Counted from the first letter of the stretch, positions 1 through 7,874 are shown. The stretch is DNA of 34,995 nt from an uncultured Atopobiaceae bacterium (GCA_947599965.1 CANQFP010000008.1:1-34995), one strand, 5' to 3'. Numbers and translations are program-made. Notes: generated from the sequence alone by a model not told the origin.

Positions 1-1101
1 CACCTCTTCATGCTCACCGGCGGCGAGCCGCTCGTGCGCAAGAAGGACATCATCAAGCTCGCCGAGAAGCACCAGGACTGCGTGTTCAACATCTTCACGA
101 ACGCGAGCCTCGTCGACCAGCCCTTCTGCGACGACGTGCGCCGCGTGGGCAACATCGCCTTCTCGATCTCCCTCGAGGGCTTCGAGGACGCAAACGACGG
201 CCGCCGAGGCGATGGCAGCTTCCAGGAGGTCATGGACGCCATGGACCTCATGAAGAAGAACAAGCTCATCTTCGGCACCTCCACGGCCTACACCTCGAAG
301 AACTACAAGGCCGTCACCGACGACGACTTCATGGACCTCCTCGTGGAGAAGGGCTGCCGCTTCGCATGGTTCTTCCACCTCATGCCCGTGGGAGCCGGCG
401 CCGACGTGGATCTCATGCCCACGCCCGAGCAGCGCGAGTACGTGCTGAACCGCATCCGCGAGATCCGCGGCATCACCGGCGGCAAGCCCATCTTCGCGAT
501 GGACTTCCAGGACGATGGCGAGTACGTCGGCGGTTGCATCGCCGGCGGCCGCATCTACTGCCACGTGAACGCCGCGGGCGACGTGGAGCCCTGCGTCTTC
601 ATCCACTACTCCGGCGCCAACATCCGCGAGCAGAGCTGGATCGAGTGCCTCCAGCAGCCGCTCTTCCAGTCCTATCGCAAGCACTGGCCCTTCAACGACA
701 ACCTCTTGAAGCCCTGCCCGATGCTCGAGAACCCGGGCCAGATCTACATGATGGTGCATGAGAGCGACGCCCACAGCTCCGACTACGCCGCCCCCGAGAC
801 GGTCGAGGAGCTCGTCGAGCGCACCGTGCCCTATGCCGAGGCGTGGAACGAGACGGCCGATCGCATCTGGCTCTCCGAGCACCCGACCGGCAAGAAGGTC
901 TACGCCGACGCGCTCTCAACGGTGGGCGTGGATGACAAGGCCAAGCTCATCGCCGCCGACGACGAGGCCGCCGAGGCCGAGCTCGAGGAGCTCGCCGCCG
1001 ACGCCGAGGAGTTCGGCGCCGAGCTGGGCGACCTCGAGGAGGGCATCGAGGCCCAGGCGGCCGAGGAGCGCGAGGTCGTCCACGCGATGTATCGCAAGTA
1101 G
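1..1101 (+). CDS. Radical SAM protein, C-terminal part (5' end outside window)
   Basis: The reading frame is open from base 1, so the gene starts upstream and the radical-SAM CxxxCxxC cluster motif is not visible. Visible residues 7-10 read GGEP, the SAM-binding motif of radical SAM barrels, followed by alternating strand/helix sequence ending near FFHLMPVG. Cysteines at visible residues 179, 187, 198 and 239 (GGC, YC, EPC, KPC contexts) resemble a SPASM-like auxiliary Fe-S region, so a peptide- or protein-modifying or anaerobic maturase role is possible; the substrate is unknown. The last ~60 residues are a Glu/Ala-rich acidic coil, probably a non-catalytic tail. The stop is TAG at 1099-1101 and a hairpin terminator follows. 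Radical SAM membership is solid; the subfamily is not determined. Confidence 0.88.
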   Translation, partial: HLFMLTGGEPLVRKKDIIKLAEKHQDCVFNIFTNASLVDQPFCDDVRRVGNIAFSISLEGFEDANDGRRGDGSFQEVMDAMDLMKKNKLIFGTSTAYTSKNYKAVTDDDFMDLLVEKGCRFAWFFHLMPVGAGADVDLMPTPEQREYVLNRIREIRGITGGKPIFAMDFQDDGEYVGGCIAGGRIYCHVNAAGDVEPCVFIHYSGANIREQSWIECLQQPLFQSYRKHWPFNDNLLKPCPMLENPGQIYMMVHESDAHSSDYAAPETVEELVERTVPYAEAWNETADRIWLSEHPTGKKVYADALSTVGVDDKAKLIAADDEAAEAELEELAADAEEFGAELGDLEEGIEAQAAEEREVVHAMYRK

Positions 1102-1130
1102 GCGCGAGCTCTCATAGCCGAACATCCAAA

Positions 1131-1162
1131 CCGGCTCCGCCTTCTCGGCGGGGCCGGCTTTT
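1131..1162 (+). terminator. Rho-independent terminator after radical SAM gene
   Basis: CCGGCTCCGCC (1131-1141) pairs with GGCGGGGCCGG (1147-1157) around a 5-nt loop with one wobble pair, followed by a short T run (1159-1162). It lies 29 bases past the stop, as expected for an intrinsic terminator. Confidence 0.75.
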
Positions 1163-1184
1163 CGCGCGCGAGCTCGGGTCTTGC

Positions 1185-1219
1185 AGCTCGTAGCTCGTAG
1201 CTCGTAGCTCGCGGCTCGT
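1185..1219. repeat. 7-bp tandem repeat (AGCTCGT x5)
   Basis: Five consecutive 7-bp units: AGCTCGT three times, then AGCTCGC and GGCTCGT. The tract lies in the non-coding gap downstream of the radical SAM gene, at the edge of a larger repeat island. No coding potential is seen. Confidence 0.85.
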
Positions 1220-1238
1220 GACCTGCAATTTCCTGCAC

Positions 1239-1270
1239 GCCCCCGATCCCCGCCCCCGATCCCCGCCCCC
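1239..1270. repeat. 13-bp tandem repeat (GCCCCCGATCCCC, ~2.5 copies)
   Basis: Two full copies of GCCCCCGATCCCC and a partial third abut the start of inverted repeat copy A. The matching end of copy B carries only one such unit, so the tandem expansion is specific to this side. Confidence 0.8.
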
Positions 1271-1504
1271 TCTCTCGCGCTTCACATAACATCTCAGAAT
1301 TACACGGCATCGCGGCAGGAAGGCTCAGAAACTCCTCGCCCCGTGCCATCGGGCGGCATGGGGCGAGGAGTTTCTGACGTGGATTCATCCCGAATCCGGC
1401 ATGAGGGCAGGAGTTTCTGAGTTTCCATGGCGCGAGGGCCACTCTTTCTGAGCTTTCGGCCCTCCGAATCGAGATACGAGTCAGAAACTCCTGCCCTCGC
1501 GGCA
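1257..1504 (+). repeat. Long inverted repeat, copy A (~248 bp)
   Basis: This stretch is, by hand alignment, roughly 90% or more identical to the reverse complement of 3931-4177. Inside it are four good copies of an 18-nt unit, TCAGAAACTCCTSSCCYC, at 1325-1342 (+), 1360-1377 (-), 1403-1420 (-) and 1481-1498 (+), plus a degenerate fifth at 1434-1451 (-). Opposed units can fold into hairpins (1325-1342 with 1360-1377; 1403-1420 with 1481-1498). Copy A begins 21 bases past the mtnA stop. It has no ORF of its own and no transposase. It may be a REP/BIME-like element, a bidirectional terminator, or one end of a mobile segment. Confidence 0.9.
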
Positions 1505-1525
1505 GCGGAATGACGAGCACTCGGC

Positions 1526-2662
1526 CTAGCGCGTCGGGATCCCCAGCGCCTGGGCGATCGAATGCTCGAATGGCGGGCGCAGCACGCCTTTTTCCGTGAC
1601 GATCGCGGCGATATTGCGCGCCGGCGTGACGTCGAAGGCCGGGTTGTAGACCTTCACGCCCGCGGGCGCCATGCGCTTCGCGTAGTGGAGCTCCGTCACC
1701 TCGGCGGGATCGCGCATCTCGATCGGGATGTCCGCGCCCGTCGCGCAGGTGGCGTCGAAGGTCGAGGTCGGCGCGCACACGTAGAACGGCACGCCGTGCT
1801 CGGCGGCTGCGAGGGCCACCATCGAGGTGCCGATCTTGTTCGCCGTGTCGCCGTTGGCTGCGATGCGATCGGCTCCCACGAAGACGGCGTCGATGGCGCC
1901 CGTGGCCATGAGGGAGTTCGACATGTGGTCGCAGAGAAGCGTGGTGTCGATGCCGGCAGCCATGAGCTCGAGGGCCGTGAGGCGAGCGCCCTGGAGGAGC
2001 GGCCGCGTCTCGTCGCAGTACGCCCGAAGCGCCATGCCGCGCTCTTTGGCGAGGTAGATGGGGGCGGTCGCGGTGCCGTACTCCACGGCGCAGAGACGCC
2101 CCGCGTTGCAGTGCGTGAGGACGCCGAAGCCGTCTTCGATGAGCGAGAGGCCGTGCTCGCCGATCGCGCGGCAGCTCGCCATGTCCTCGTCGCGGATCGC
2201 TCGCGCCTCGCGGGCGAGGCCGTCCACCATGAGCTCGGGGTCGAGCGGCGTGCACGCGGAACACGTGGGGTCGGTGGCCACCGCGGTGAGCATGCGGCGC
2301 GTGGCCCACGAGAGGTTCACGGCCGTCGGTCGCGAGGAATCGAGGTAGGCGCGCGTCTCGAGGAGCCGCTCCCACACGTCCTCCGAGGCGGCGGTGGGGT
2401 GCGCCTCGAGCCAGTGGCGCGCGTCGAGGTAGAGCGCCATGGCGGCGAAGACGCCGATGGCGGGGGCACCGCGCACCTCGAGGCGCTGGATCGCGCGATA
2501 GGCCTCCTCGCGCGTGCACAGGTGCTCGAGCACCACCTCGCCGGGCAGCCGCGTCTGGTCGATGATGACGACCTCGCCCGCGGCGTCGTCCAGCTCGAGC
2601 GTGGGGATGCCAGCGATGCTCTCGCGGCGCTCGACGATGGTTTCGATCTCGTGCTCTGCCAT
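1526..2662 (-). CDS. mtnA: S-methyl-5-thioribose-1-phosphate isomerase
   Basis: Aldose-ketose isomerase of the methionine salvage pathway, converting methylthioribose-1-phosphate to methylthioribulose-1-phosphate in the cytosol. The 378-aa product has the eIF2B-like fold signatures: RGAP (64-67), the catalytic cysteine in HCNAG (Cys185), and the catalytic aspartate in GADRIAANGD (Asp265) followed by NKIGT. Length is normal for MtnA. The ATG at 2662 is chosen over an upstream in-frame start at 2725 because GAGGAG lies just before it and the family motif block starts soon after. No other salvage gene is adjacent, so its partners must lie elsewhere. It is divergent from the DUF559 gene, and its 3' side is occupied by inverted repeat copy A. 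Confidence 0.93.
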   Translation of the reverse strand: MAEHEIETIVERRESIAGIPTLELDDAAGEVVIIDQTRLPGEVVLEHLCTREEAYRAIQRLEVRGAPAIGVFAAMALYLDARHWLEAHPTAASEDVWERLLETRAYLDSSRPTAVNLSWATRRMLTAVATDPTCSACTPLDPELMVDGLAREARAIRDEDMASCRAIGEHGLSLIEDGFGVLTHCNAGRLCAVEYGTATAPIYLAKERGMALRAYCDETRPLLQGARLTALELMAAGIDTTLLCDHMSNSLMATGAIDAVFVGADRIAANGDTANKIGTSMVALAAAEHGVPFYVCAPTSTFDATCATGADIPIEMRDPAEVTELHYAKRMAPAGVKVYNPAFDVTPARNIAAIVTEKGVLRPPFEHSIAQALGIPTR

Positions 2663-2846
2663 GGCTCCTCGCTTCCCTCCGGGCGACGCGCGTTCGGCTT
2701 CGAGCGTAGCGCAGCACGGGCGCATGGACCGTGCAAGCCGTGGAGAAATTGCGCGCCCCGAGGCTATCCAACACGCGTTCTCGCTGCTCCACGCTCAGTT
2801 CGATATAAATCAATCTAACCGTTCACCCTTTGCAAGGTTTTTGCGC

Positions 2847-2876
2847 TTGACGGGCGATAGCGTGGGGCCCTATGGG
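2847..2876 (+). promoter_or_regulatory. Candidate promoter for the DUF559-like gene
   Basis: TTGACG (2847-2852), an 18-nt spacer and TATGGG (2871-2876) resemble -35 and -10 boxes. The -10 overlaps the first possible ATG at 2872, so if the promoter is real, translation must begin further downstream. The preceding stretch around 2800-2830 is unusually AT-rich for this window. Confidence 0.35.
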
Positions 2877-3954
2877 CATCATCCTCACACACACCTGGGC
2901 ATTCGCCATCATGCGCATGGGCCTGGCCGACACGACGCCACTCTCCCAAACGAGTTGCGTGCGCATTGTCGAAGGAGCGCGCTGCCCCATCGAGCAAGTT
3001 CGCACGATCCGTCATCGCATCGACGAGGAGATCCTCCTCAGCCACGATCGTTCGCTCTGGCCACGCCATCAACCTCTCGACGTCCTCGTATCCCGTCGTT
3101 CGGCGGATAGGAGGATCGAAGGGGTGAAGATCCACACGCACGCGTTCTCGCTCGCTTCGAGGTCGCTTATGCGGGTACGGCCGGATGTCGGCCTCGGCGA
3201 CGACGTCTTCATCACCGCACCCGCCCTCACCTACCAGCTCCTCTGCGCGCGAATGCCATTTCCCGTGGCCCTGCTTGTGGGACTCGAGGCGCTTGGGAGC
3301 TTCCACCGGATTCCCGGTGAGGGAGGACGCACGTGCTACGACGTGGCGCCCGTGACCACGCACGAGGCACTCGAGCACGGGCTCGCGGATCTTTCGCATG
3401 CCTACGCGCAGAGCAGGGAGGCGGGCCTCAAGGCGCATGCGCCGATAGGGCTCGGCGTGTGCCAGCGTGCGCTTCCCTGGCTCAAGGAGGGCTCCGCCTC
3501 GCCCATGGAAGCCGCGATATTCGCGCTCCTCTGCCTTCCGGTGAGGGAAGGGGGCTACGGCTTTCCTCTCCCCGAGCTCAACGGCGAAATCACGCTGAAT
3601 AGCCGTCAAACGCACCTCACGGGAACGCGATCCATGCGCTTTGATTTCTTCTGGCGCGACGCGGGCCTCGCCGTGGAGTACGACAGCGACGCCTACCACG
3701 TCGCGGGAGTCGCCCCAGAGAAGGTGCTGCGGGATAAGCGCCGCGTTAACGCAGCGAAGATCGCGGGAATCGACGTGCTCACCATCACGCGCGACACCGT
3801 GATGAAGCGCAACTCCTTCGATCTTTTCGCCTCGGAGCTCGCGCGGCGTTTGGGCAAACGGCAACGCGCGCTCAGCCCTCGCGCGCTCACGGCGCGCGGC
3901 GACCTGCGCGACTTGGTCCTCTACGGACAATGCCGCGAGGGCAGGAGTTTCTGA
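2872..3954 (+). CDS. DUF559-like PD-(D/E)XK nuclease-family protein
   Basis: A protein of up to 360 aa. The C-terminal part has a Vsr/DUF559-type restriction-endonuclease-like pattern: SPMEAAIF (Glu213), RFDFFW (Asp258), VEYDSDAYH (Glu269, Asp271), then an LRDKRR helix and the strand IDVLTITRD. The N-terminal ~200 residues are an uncharacterised region that I associate with multi-copy coriobacterial DUF559 proteins; this is from memory. The start is uncertain: ATGs at 2872, 2911 and 2917 and a GTG at 2959 all lack good ribosome-binding sites. Codon use is looser than in neighbours (AGG, CGT, GTA, CAA), suggesting acquisition. The stop TGA (3952-3954) and the last residues EGRSF are encoded by a repeat unit. 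DNA or RNA cleavage is inferred from the fold only. Confidence 0.75.
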   Translation: MGIILTHTWAFAIMRMGLADTTPLSQTSCVRIVEGARCPIEQVRTIRHRIDEEILLSHDRSLWPRHQPLDVLVSRRSADRRIEGVKIHTHAFSLASRSLMRVRPDVGLGDDVFITAPALTYQLLCARMPFPVALLVGLEALGSFHRIPGEGGRTCYDVAPVTTHEALEHGLADLSHAYAQSREAGLKAHAPIGLGVCQRALPWLKEGSASPMEAAIFALLCLPVREGGYGFPLPELNGEITLNSRQTHLTGTRSMRFDFFWRDAGLAVEYDSDAYHVAGVAPEKVLRDKRRVNAAKIAGIDVLTITRDTVMKRNSFDLFASELARRLGKRQRALSPRALTARGDLRDLVLYGQCREGRSF

Positions 3955-4177
3955 CTCGTATCTCGATTCGGAGGGCCGAAAGCTCAGAAAGAGTGGCCCT
4001 CGCGCCATGGAAACTCAGAAACTCCTGCCCTCATGCCGGATTCGAGCGGAATCCACGTCAGAAACTCCTCGCCCCATGCCACCCGATGCCGCGAGGGCAG
4101 GAGTTTCTGAGCCTCCCTGCCGCGATGCCGTGTAATTCTGAGATGTTATGTAAAGCGCGAGAGGGGGGCGGGGATCG
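3931..4177 (-). repeat. Long inverted repeat, copy B (~247 bp)
   Basis: Reverse-complement partner of 1257-1504. It carries the 18-nt units at 3937-3954 (-), 4015-4032 (+), 4058-4075 (+) and 4093-4110 (-), and a degenerate unit at 3984-4001 (+). It overlaps the last 24 bases of the DUF559-like gene. Differences from copy A are scattered substitutions plus small changes near 4041-4050 and 4081-4097. The pair encloses about 2.4 kb containing mtnA and the DUF559-like gene. Confidence 0.9.
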
Positions 4178-4509
4178 CTCAAGGGCGCTTTCTGCCTCGC
4201 CTATGGAGGCGGCAGCGGCTTCGATGGCGGAGGGTGCATCGTGACCGGAGCCAAGGGCATCCACGTCTAGGAACAGACGCCCACTTCGTGCGCCTCACGC
4301 CTCCCGAGGCGCGGGAAACAGACGAGTGCCAAGCGGGGTGTTCGCGGCGAGCGGGCGTCCCGCTTCGTGTGCGAGTGGTGAAGCGGCGCCGCGAGCCGAG
4401 TCGTGCCCAAGGTGGAGCAGGCGCTGCGCTACCCTTGGGGTTCGGACTGTGACGCGGCTCGAGAAGTCGCCTGAAGTGCGGCTCCGCAACGCCGCAAGAA
4501 GGAGCAACC
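4178..4509. other. Gene-free stretch upstream of the EF-G-like gene
   Basis: No convincing ORF. Three small inverted repeats are visible: CGTCT/AGACG (4264-4279), CGCCTC/GAGGCG (4298-4311) and AAGCGGG/CCCGCTT (4331-4365). A possible -10 box TACCCT sits at 4430-4435, without a clear -35. It could be a leader or small RNA region, but I recognise no known riboswitch or RNA family. Confidence 0.35.
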
Positions 4510-6567
4510 ATGGCAGAGAAGGTCAAGAACGTCGTCCTCGTCGGCCAAGGAGGCGTCGGGAAGACGATGGTGGCGGAAGCCATGCTTCACCTTTCCGGCG
4601 CAACCAATCGTCTCGGTGGCCACGCCGGCACCAAGGCCAACCTCGACTACGACCCCGAGGAGGAGAAGCGTTCCTTCTCCATCAACCTCTCCATGGCGCC
4701 CATCACCTGGCTCGGCATGCGCCTGAACATCCTCGACGCGCCCTGCTACCCGGACTTCGTGGGCGACGCCTACGCGGCCATGAGCGCGTGCGAGACCGCC
4801 GTCTTCGTGGTGGACGCGGCGAGCGGCCCCGGCGCCACCACCACGCGCCTCTGGTACGCCGCCGAGGAGCTCAAGCTCGCGAAGGCCGTCTTCGTGAACC
4901 GCATCGACCGCTCCGAGACCCCCTACGACCAGACCCTCGCCGAGCTCACCGAGCGCTTCGGCACCCGCCTCGGCGCCGTGACGCTGCCCATGGGCGTCGC
5001 GGGCGACTTCAAGGGCGTCGTGGACGTCGTGCGCCGCGAGGCGCGCCACCTCGACGCCAAGGGCAACGTCGTGGTGGAGGCCGTGCCGGCCGACATGGAA
5101 GAGGACGTCGAGACGGCGCGCGAGACCCTCATCGACCTCGTGGCCGAGGCCGACGACGATCTCATGATGAAGTACCTCGACGGCGAGCCGCTCTCCCAAG
5201 CCGAGATCGAGATGCTCCTCGGCAAGGCCATCCAGCAGCGCCTCTTCATCCCGGTCTTCGCGGGCAGCGCCGTCAAGGAGGAGGGCATCACCTCGCTCCT
5301 CGACGACATCGTGGCGTACTTCCCCTCGCCCGACACCAACGGCAAGGTGCCGCTCGTGAACGGCGAGAAGCTCGACGTCGACCCGGACGACGATCGCCCG
5401 GTGGTCTTCGTGTTCAAGATCCTGAACGACGCGCAGCAGGGCCGCATCGCCTTCGTGAAGGTGCTCACCGGCACCATCACCCCGGGTATCGAGCTCACGA
5501 ACGCGCGCACCCGCAAGGGCGAGCGCCTCGCGCACATCTATCGCATGCTCGGCCACGACATGGCGGAGATCAAGAGCGCAAGCGCGGGAGACATCGTCGT
5601 CGTGCCGAAGATCGAGGCGCACTCCGGCGACACGCTCTCCGTCACCGGCAAGGTGGAGGCCGCGGAGTTCAACTTCCCGAACAGCCTCTACCGCATCGCC
5701 ATCGAGGCCGACCAGCGCGGCGTCGAGGACAAGCTCTACACGTTCCTCGAGCGCATGAGCGACGCCGACCCCACGCTCAAGGTGGAGCGCGACGAGGACA
5801 CCGGCCAGACCGTGATATCGGCCATTGGCGAGGCGCAGGTGTCGGTGTTGCTCGATCGCCTCGAGGCGCGCGCGGGCGTCTCCGCGCACACCGTGCCGCT
5901 GCGCATCCCGTATCGCGAGACGATCCGCCGCACCGCCTCCGGCCATGGCCGCCACAAGAAGCAGACCGGCGGCGCGGGGCAGTTCGCCGACGTGCGCATC
6001 CGCATCGAGCCGAACCCCGACCAAGGCTACGAGTTCCTCGACGAGGTCGTGGGCGGCGCCGTGCCCAAGGGCTTCATCCCCGCCGTGGACAAGGGCCTTC
6101 GCGAGACGATGGCCGAGGGCGTGCTCGCCGGCTACCCGATCATCGACGTGAAGGCGGCGCTCTTCGACGGGCAGTACCACCCGGTCGATTCGAACGAAAT
6201 GGCCTTCCGCACCGCCGCGCGCCTCGGCCTCCAAGACGCCATGAAGCAGGCCGAGCCCGTGATCCTCGAGCCCATGGCGCACCTGCAGATCACCGTCCCG
6301 GAGAGCTACGCCGGCTCCATCATGGGCGACATCTCCGCCTCGCGCGGCAGGGTCGAGGGCATGGAGACGAACGCGAAGGGCGAGGTGCAGGTGAGTGCCA
6401 CCGCGCCCTACGCCGAGGTCGTCGACTACGCCACGCGCCTCCGCTCGCTTTCGAGGGGCACGGGCGAGTTCACGCTCGAGATCGAGGGCTACGAGCAGGT
6501 GCCGCACGACGTGCAGAAGAAGCTCGCCGACGACTACGCCGAGCGTCGCGCGCAGGGCAGCCGCTAG
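4510..6567 (+). CDS. Elongation factor G-like protein (EF-G2 type)
   Basis: A 685-aa translational-GTPase paralogue with EF-G domain order: G domain, domain II (VFVFKILNDAQQGRIAFVKV), domains III-V including the RETIRR and GRHKKQTGGAGQFADV blocks. The P-loop is intact (GQGGVGKT, 12-19). The G3 motif is DAPCY (76-80) where canonical EF-G has DTPGH: the glycine is Cys79 and the catalytic histidine position is Tyr80. G4 is NRID (130-133) instead of NKxD. In actinobacterial EF-G2 proteins ribosome-stimulated GTPase activity is reported to be weak or absent, so this is unlikely to be the housekeeping translocase. The start has AAGGAG five bases upstream. It stands alone, separated from fprA by a hairpin. 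Confidence 0.9.
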   Translation: MAEKVKNVVLVGQGGVGKTMVAEAMLHLSGATNRLGGHAGTKANLDYDPEEEKRSFSINLSMAPITWLGMRLNILDAPCYPDFVGDAYAAMSACETAVFVVDAASGPGATTTRLWYAAEELKLAKAVFVNRIDRSETPYDQTLAELTERFGTRLGAVTLPMGVAGDFKGVVDVVRREARHLDAKGNVVVEAVPADMEEDVETARETLIDLVAEADDDLMMKYLDGEPLSQAEIEMLLGKAIQQRLFIPVFAGSAVKEEGITSLLDDIVAYFPSPDTNGKVPLVNGEKLDVDPDDDRPVVFVFKILNDAQQGRIAFVKVLTGTITPGIELTNARTRKGERLAHIYRMLGHDMAEIKSASAGDIVVVPKIEAHSGDTLSVTGKVEAAEFNFPNSLYRIAIEADQRGVEDKLYTFLERMSDADPTLKVERDEDTGQTVISAIGEAQVSVLLDRLEARAGVSAHTVPLRIPYRETIRRTASGHGRHKKQTGGAGQFADVRIRIEPNPDQGYEFLDEVVGGAVPKGFIPAVDKGLRETMAEGVLAGYPIIDVKAALFDGQYHPVDSNEMAFRTAARLGLQDAMKQAEPVILEPMAHLQITVPESYAGSIMGDISASRGRVEGMETNAKGEVQVSATAPYAEVVDYATRLRSLSRGTGEFTLEIEGYEQVPHDVQKKLADDYAERRAQGSR

Positions 6568-6588
6568 TTCCATTCGTCGATACACAAG

Positions 6589-6618
6589 GCCCCGTTGCGC
6601 GAAGGAGCGCGACGGGGC
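6589..6618 (+). terminator. Hairpin between EF-G-like gene and flavodiiron gene
   Basis: GCCCCGTTGCGC (6589-6600) pairs with GCGCGACGGGGC (6607-6618) with one mismatch and a 6-nt loop. It is followed by GCTTCTC rather than a clean T run. Probable terminator or attenuator in the 76-base gap. Confidence 0.55.
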
Positions 6619-6643
6619 GCTTCTCGCAGAAAAGGGGAAATCC

Positions 6644-7834
6644 ATGCTCACGGCCAAGGAAATCGCGAAGGATATCTGGTGGGTCGGCGCCATCGACTGG
6701 AACGAGCGCCTGTTCCACGGCTACACCACCGAGAAGGGCATCACCTACAACGCCTACCTCATCATGGATGAGAAGGTCACGCTCATCGACACCGCGAAGG
6801 CGCCCTTCGCCGACGAGCTCATGGCCCGCATCTCCCAGGTGGTGGATCCCGCGAAGATCGACGTCGTCATCTCCAACCACGTGGAGATGGACCACTCCGG
6901 CTCCCTGCCCGTCGTGGCGAAGGCCTGCCCGAACGCCACCTTCTACGCCTCCACGAAGGGCTGCGAGGGCCTGAAGGCCCACTACGGCGACATCGCCGAG
7001 TTCCATCCGCTGAAGACCGGCGACGAGCTCTCCATCGGGAAGCGCACGCTCACCTTCGTCGAGACGCCCATGGTCCACTGGCCCGACAACATGGTCACCT
7101 ACGACGCGACCGACCAGATCCTCTTCTCCAACGACGCCTTCGGCCAGCACTTCGCGAGCTCCAAGCACTTCGACGTCGACAACGACATGTGCGAGGTCAT
7201 GAAGCAGGCCCGCAAGTACTACGCCAACATCGTGCTGCCCTACAGCCCGCAGGCCGCCAAGGCCGCCGCCGTGGTGAAGACGCTCGATCTCAAGATGATC
7301 TGCCCGGCCCACGGCATCATCTGGACCGAGCACATCCCCGACATCGTGGCCGCCTACGACGAGTTCACCAGCTGGAACGTGGTGGACAAGGCCGCCGTCA
7401 TCTACGACTCCATGTGGAAGAGCACCGAGAAGATGGCCAAGGCCATCTGCGAGGCCTTCGTCGAGGAGGACGTGCAGGCCCAGTACATCAATTTGAACGA
7501 CACCCACGAGAGCGACATCCTCGCCTACGTCATGGACGCCAAGTACGTCTGCGTGGGCTCGCCGACGCTGAACATGCAGATGATGCCGAACGTCGCGAAG
7601 TTCCTCACCTATTTCCGCGGCCTCAGCCCGAAGCCGCTGAACGCCAAGCGCGTGGGTCTCGCCTTCGGTTCCTACGGCTGGGCGCCCAAGGGTCCCAAGG
7701 ACGTGGCGGCCGTGCTCGAGGAGATCGGGATGCAGATGCCCGTGGAGACCCTCACCCATCAGTGGATCCCCGGCCAGGCGTACCTCGATTCCATCCAGGA
7801 GACCGTGCGCGAGGCCATCGCGAAGAGCCTCTAG
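6644..7834 (+). CDS. Flavodiiron protein (FprA/NorV-type oxidoreductase)
   Basis: A soluble 396-aa protein with an N-terminal metallo-beta-lactamase-like diiron domain and a C-terminal flavodoxin domain. Diiron ligands are visible: His79, Glu81, Asp83, His84 in NHVEMDHSG, His145 in MVHW, Asp164 in SNDAF, and His223 in CPAHG. The flavodoxin part starts near residue 250 (VIYDSMWKSTEKMA) with FMN-loop segments GSPTLNMQ and GSYGWAPKG. The family reduces O2 to water or NO to N2O, protecting strict anaerobes. There is no C-terminal rubredoxin or flavin reductase domain, so an external electron donor is required; none is encoded next to it. The ATG at 6644 follows AAAGGGG. Confidence 0.95.
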   Translation: MLTAKEIAKDIWWVGAIDWNERLFHGYTTEKGITYNAYLIMDEKVTLIDTAKAPFADELMARISQVVDPAKIDVVISNHVEMDHSGSLPVVAKACPNATFYASTKGCEGLKAHYGDIAEFHPLKTGDELSIGKRTLTFVETPMVHWPDNMVTYDATDQILFSNDAFGQHFASSKHFDVDNDMCEVMKQARKYYANIVLPYSPQAAKAAAVVKTLDLKMICPAHGIIWTEHIPDIVAAYDEFTSWNVVDKAAVIYDSMWKSTEKMAKAICEAFVEEDVQAQYINLNDTHESDILAYVMDAKYVCVGSPTLNMQMMPNVAKFLTYFRGLSPKPLNAKRVGLAFGSYGWAPKGPKDVAAVLEEIGMQMPVETLTHQWIPGQAYLDSIQETVREAIAKSL

Positions 7835-7874
7835 GAGCCGCTCCCTGCGCTCGTTGAATCATCCACTACACTGT

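Noticed and set aside
1325-1498. CRISPR-like array of 18-nt repeats
   Set aside because: Units alternate orientation, spacing is irregular (about 31-47 bases) and no cas genes are present. They behave as palindromic units, not a CRISPR array.
900-2813. Long minus-strand frame spanning the radical SAM 3' end, repeat A and mtnA
   Set aside because: It crosses a terminator and repeats and is out of frame with the clearly recognisable MtnA protein.
1522-3936. Classical composite transposon or insertion sequence bounded by the inverted repeats
   Set aside because: There is no transposase in the interval and no target-site duplication could be identified; mtnA is a housekeeping gene. Kept only as one hypothesis for the repeat pair.
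2815-4008. Minus-strand frame of 397 codons opposite the DUF559-like gene
   Set aside because: It has no motifs and runs into repeat copy B. The plus-strand frame has the conserved nuclease residues.
4429-6693. Very long open frame on the minus strand (about 750 codons) antisense to the EF-G-like gene
   Set aside because: It mirrors the third-position G/C bias of the real gene, has no domain motifs and no plausible start context. It is a high-GC shadow frame.
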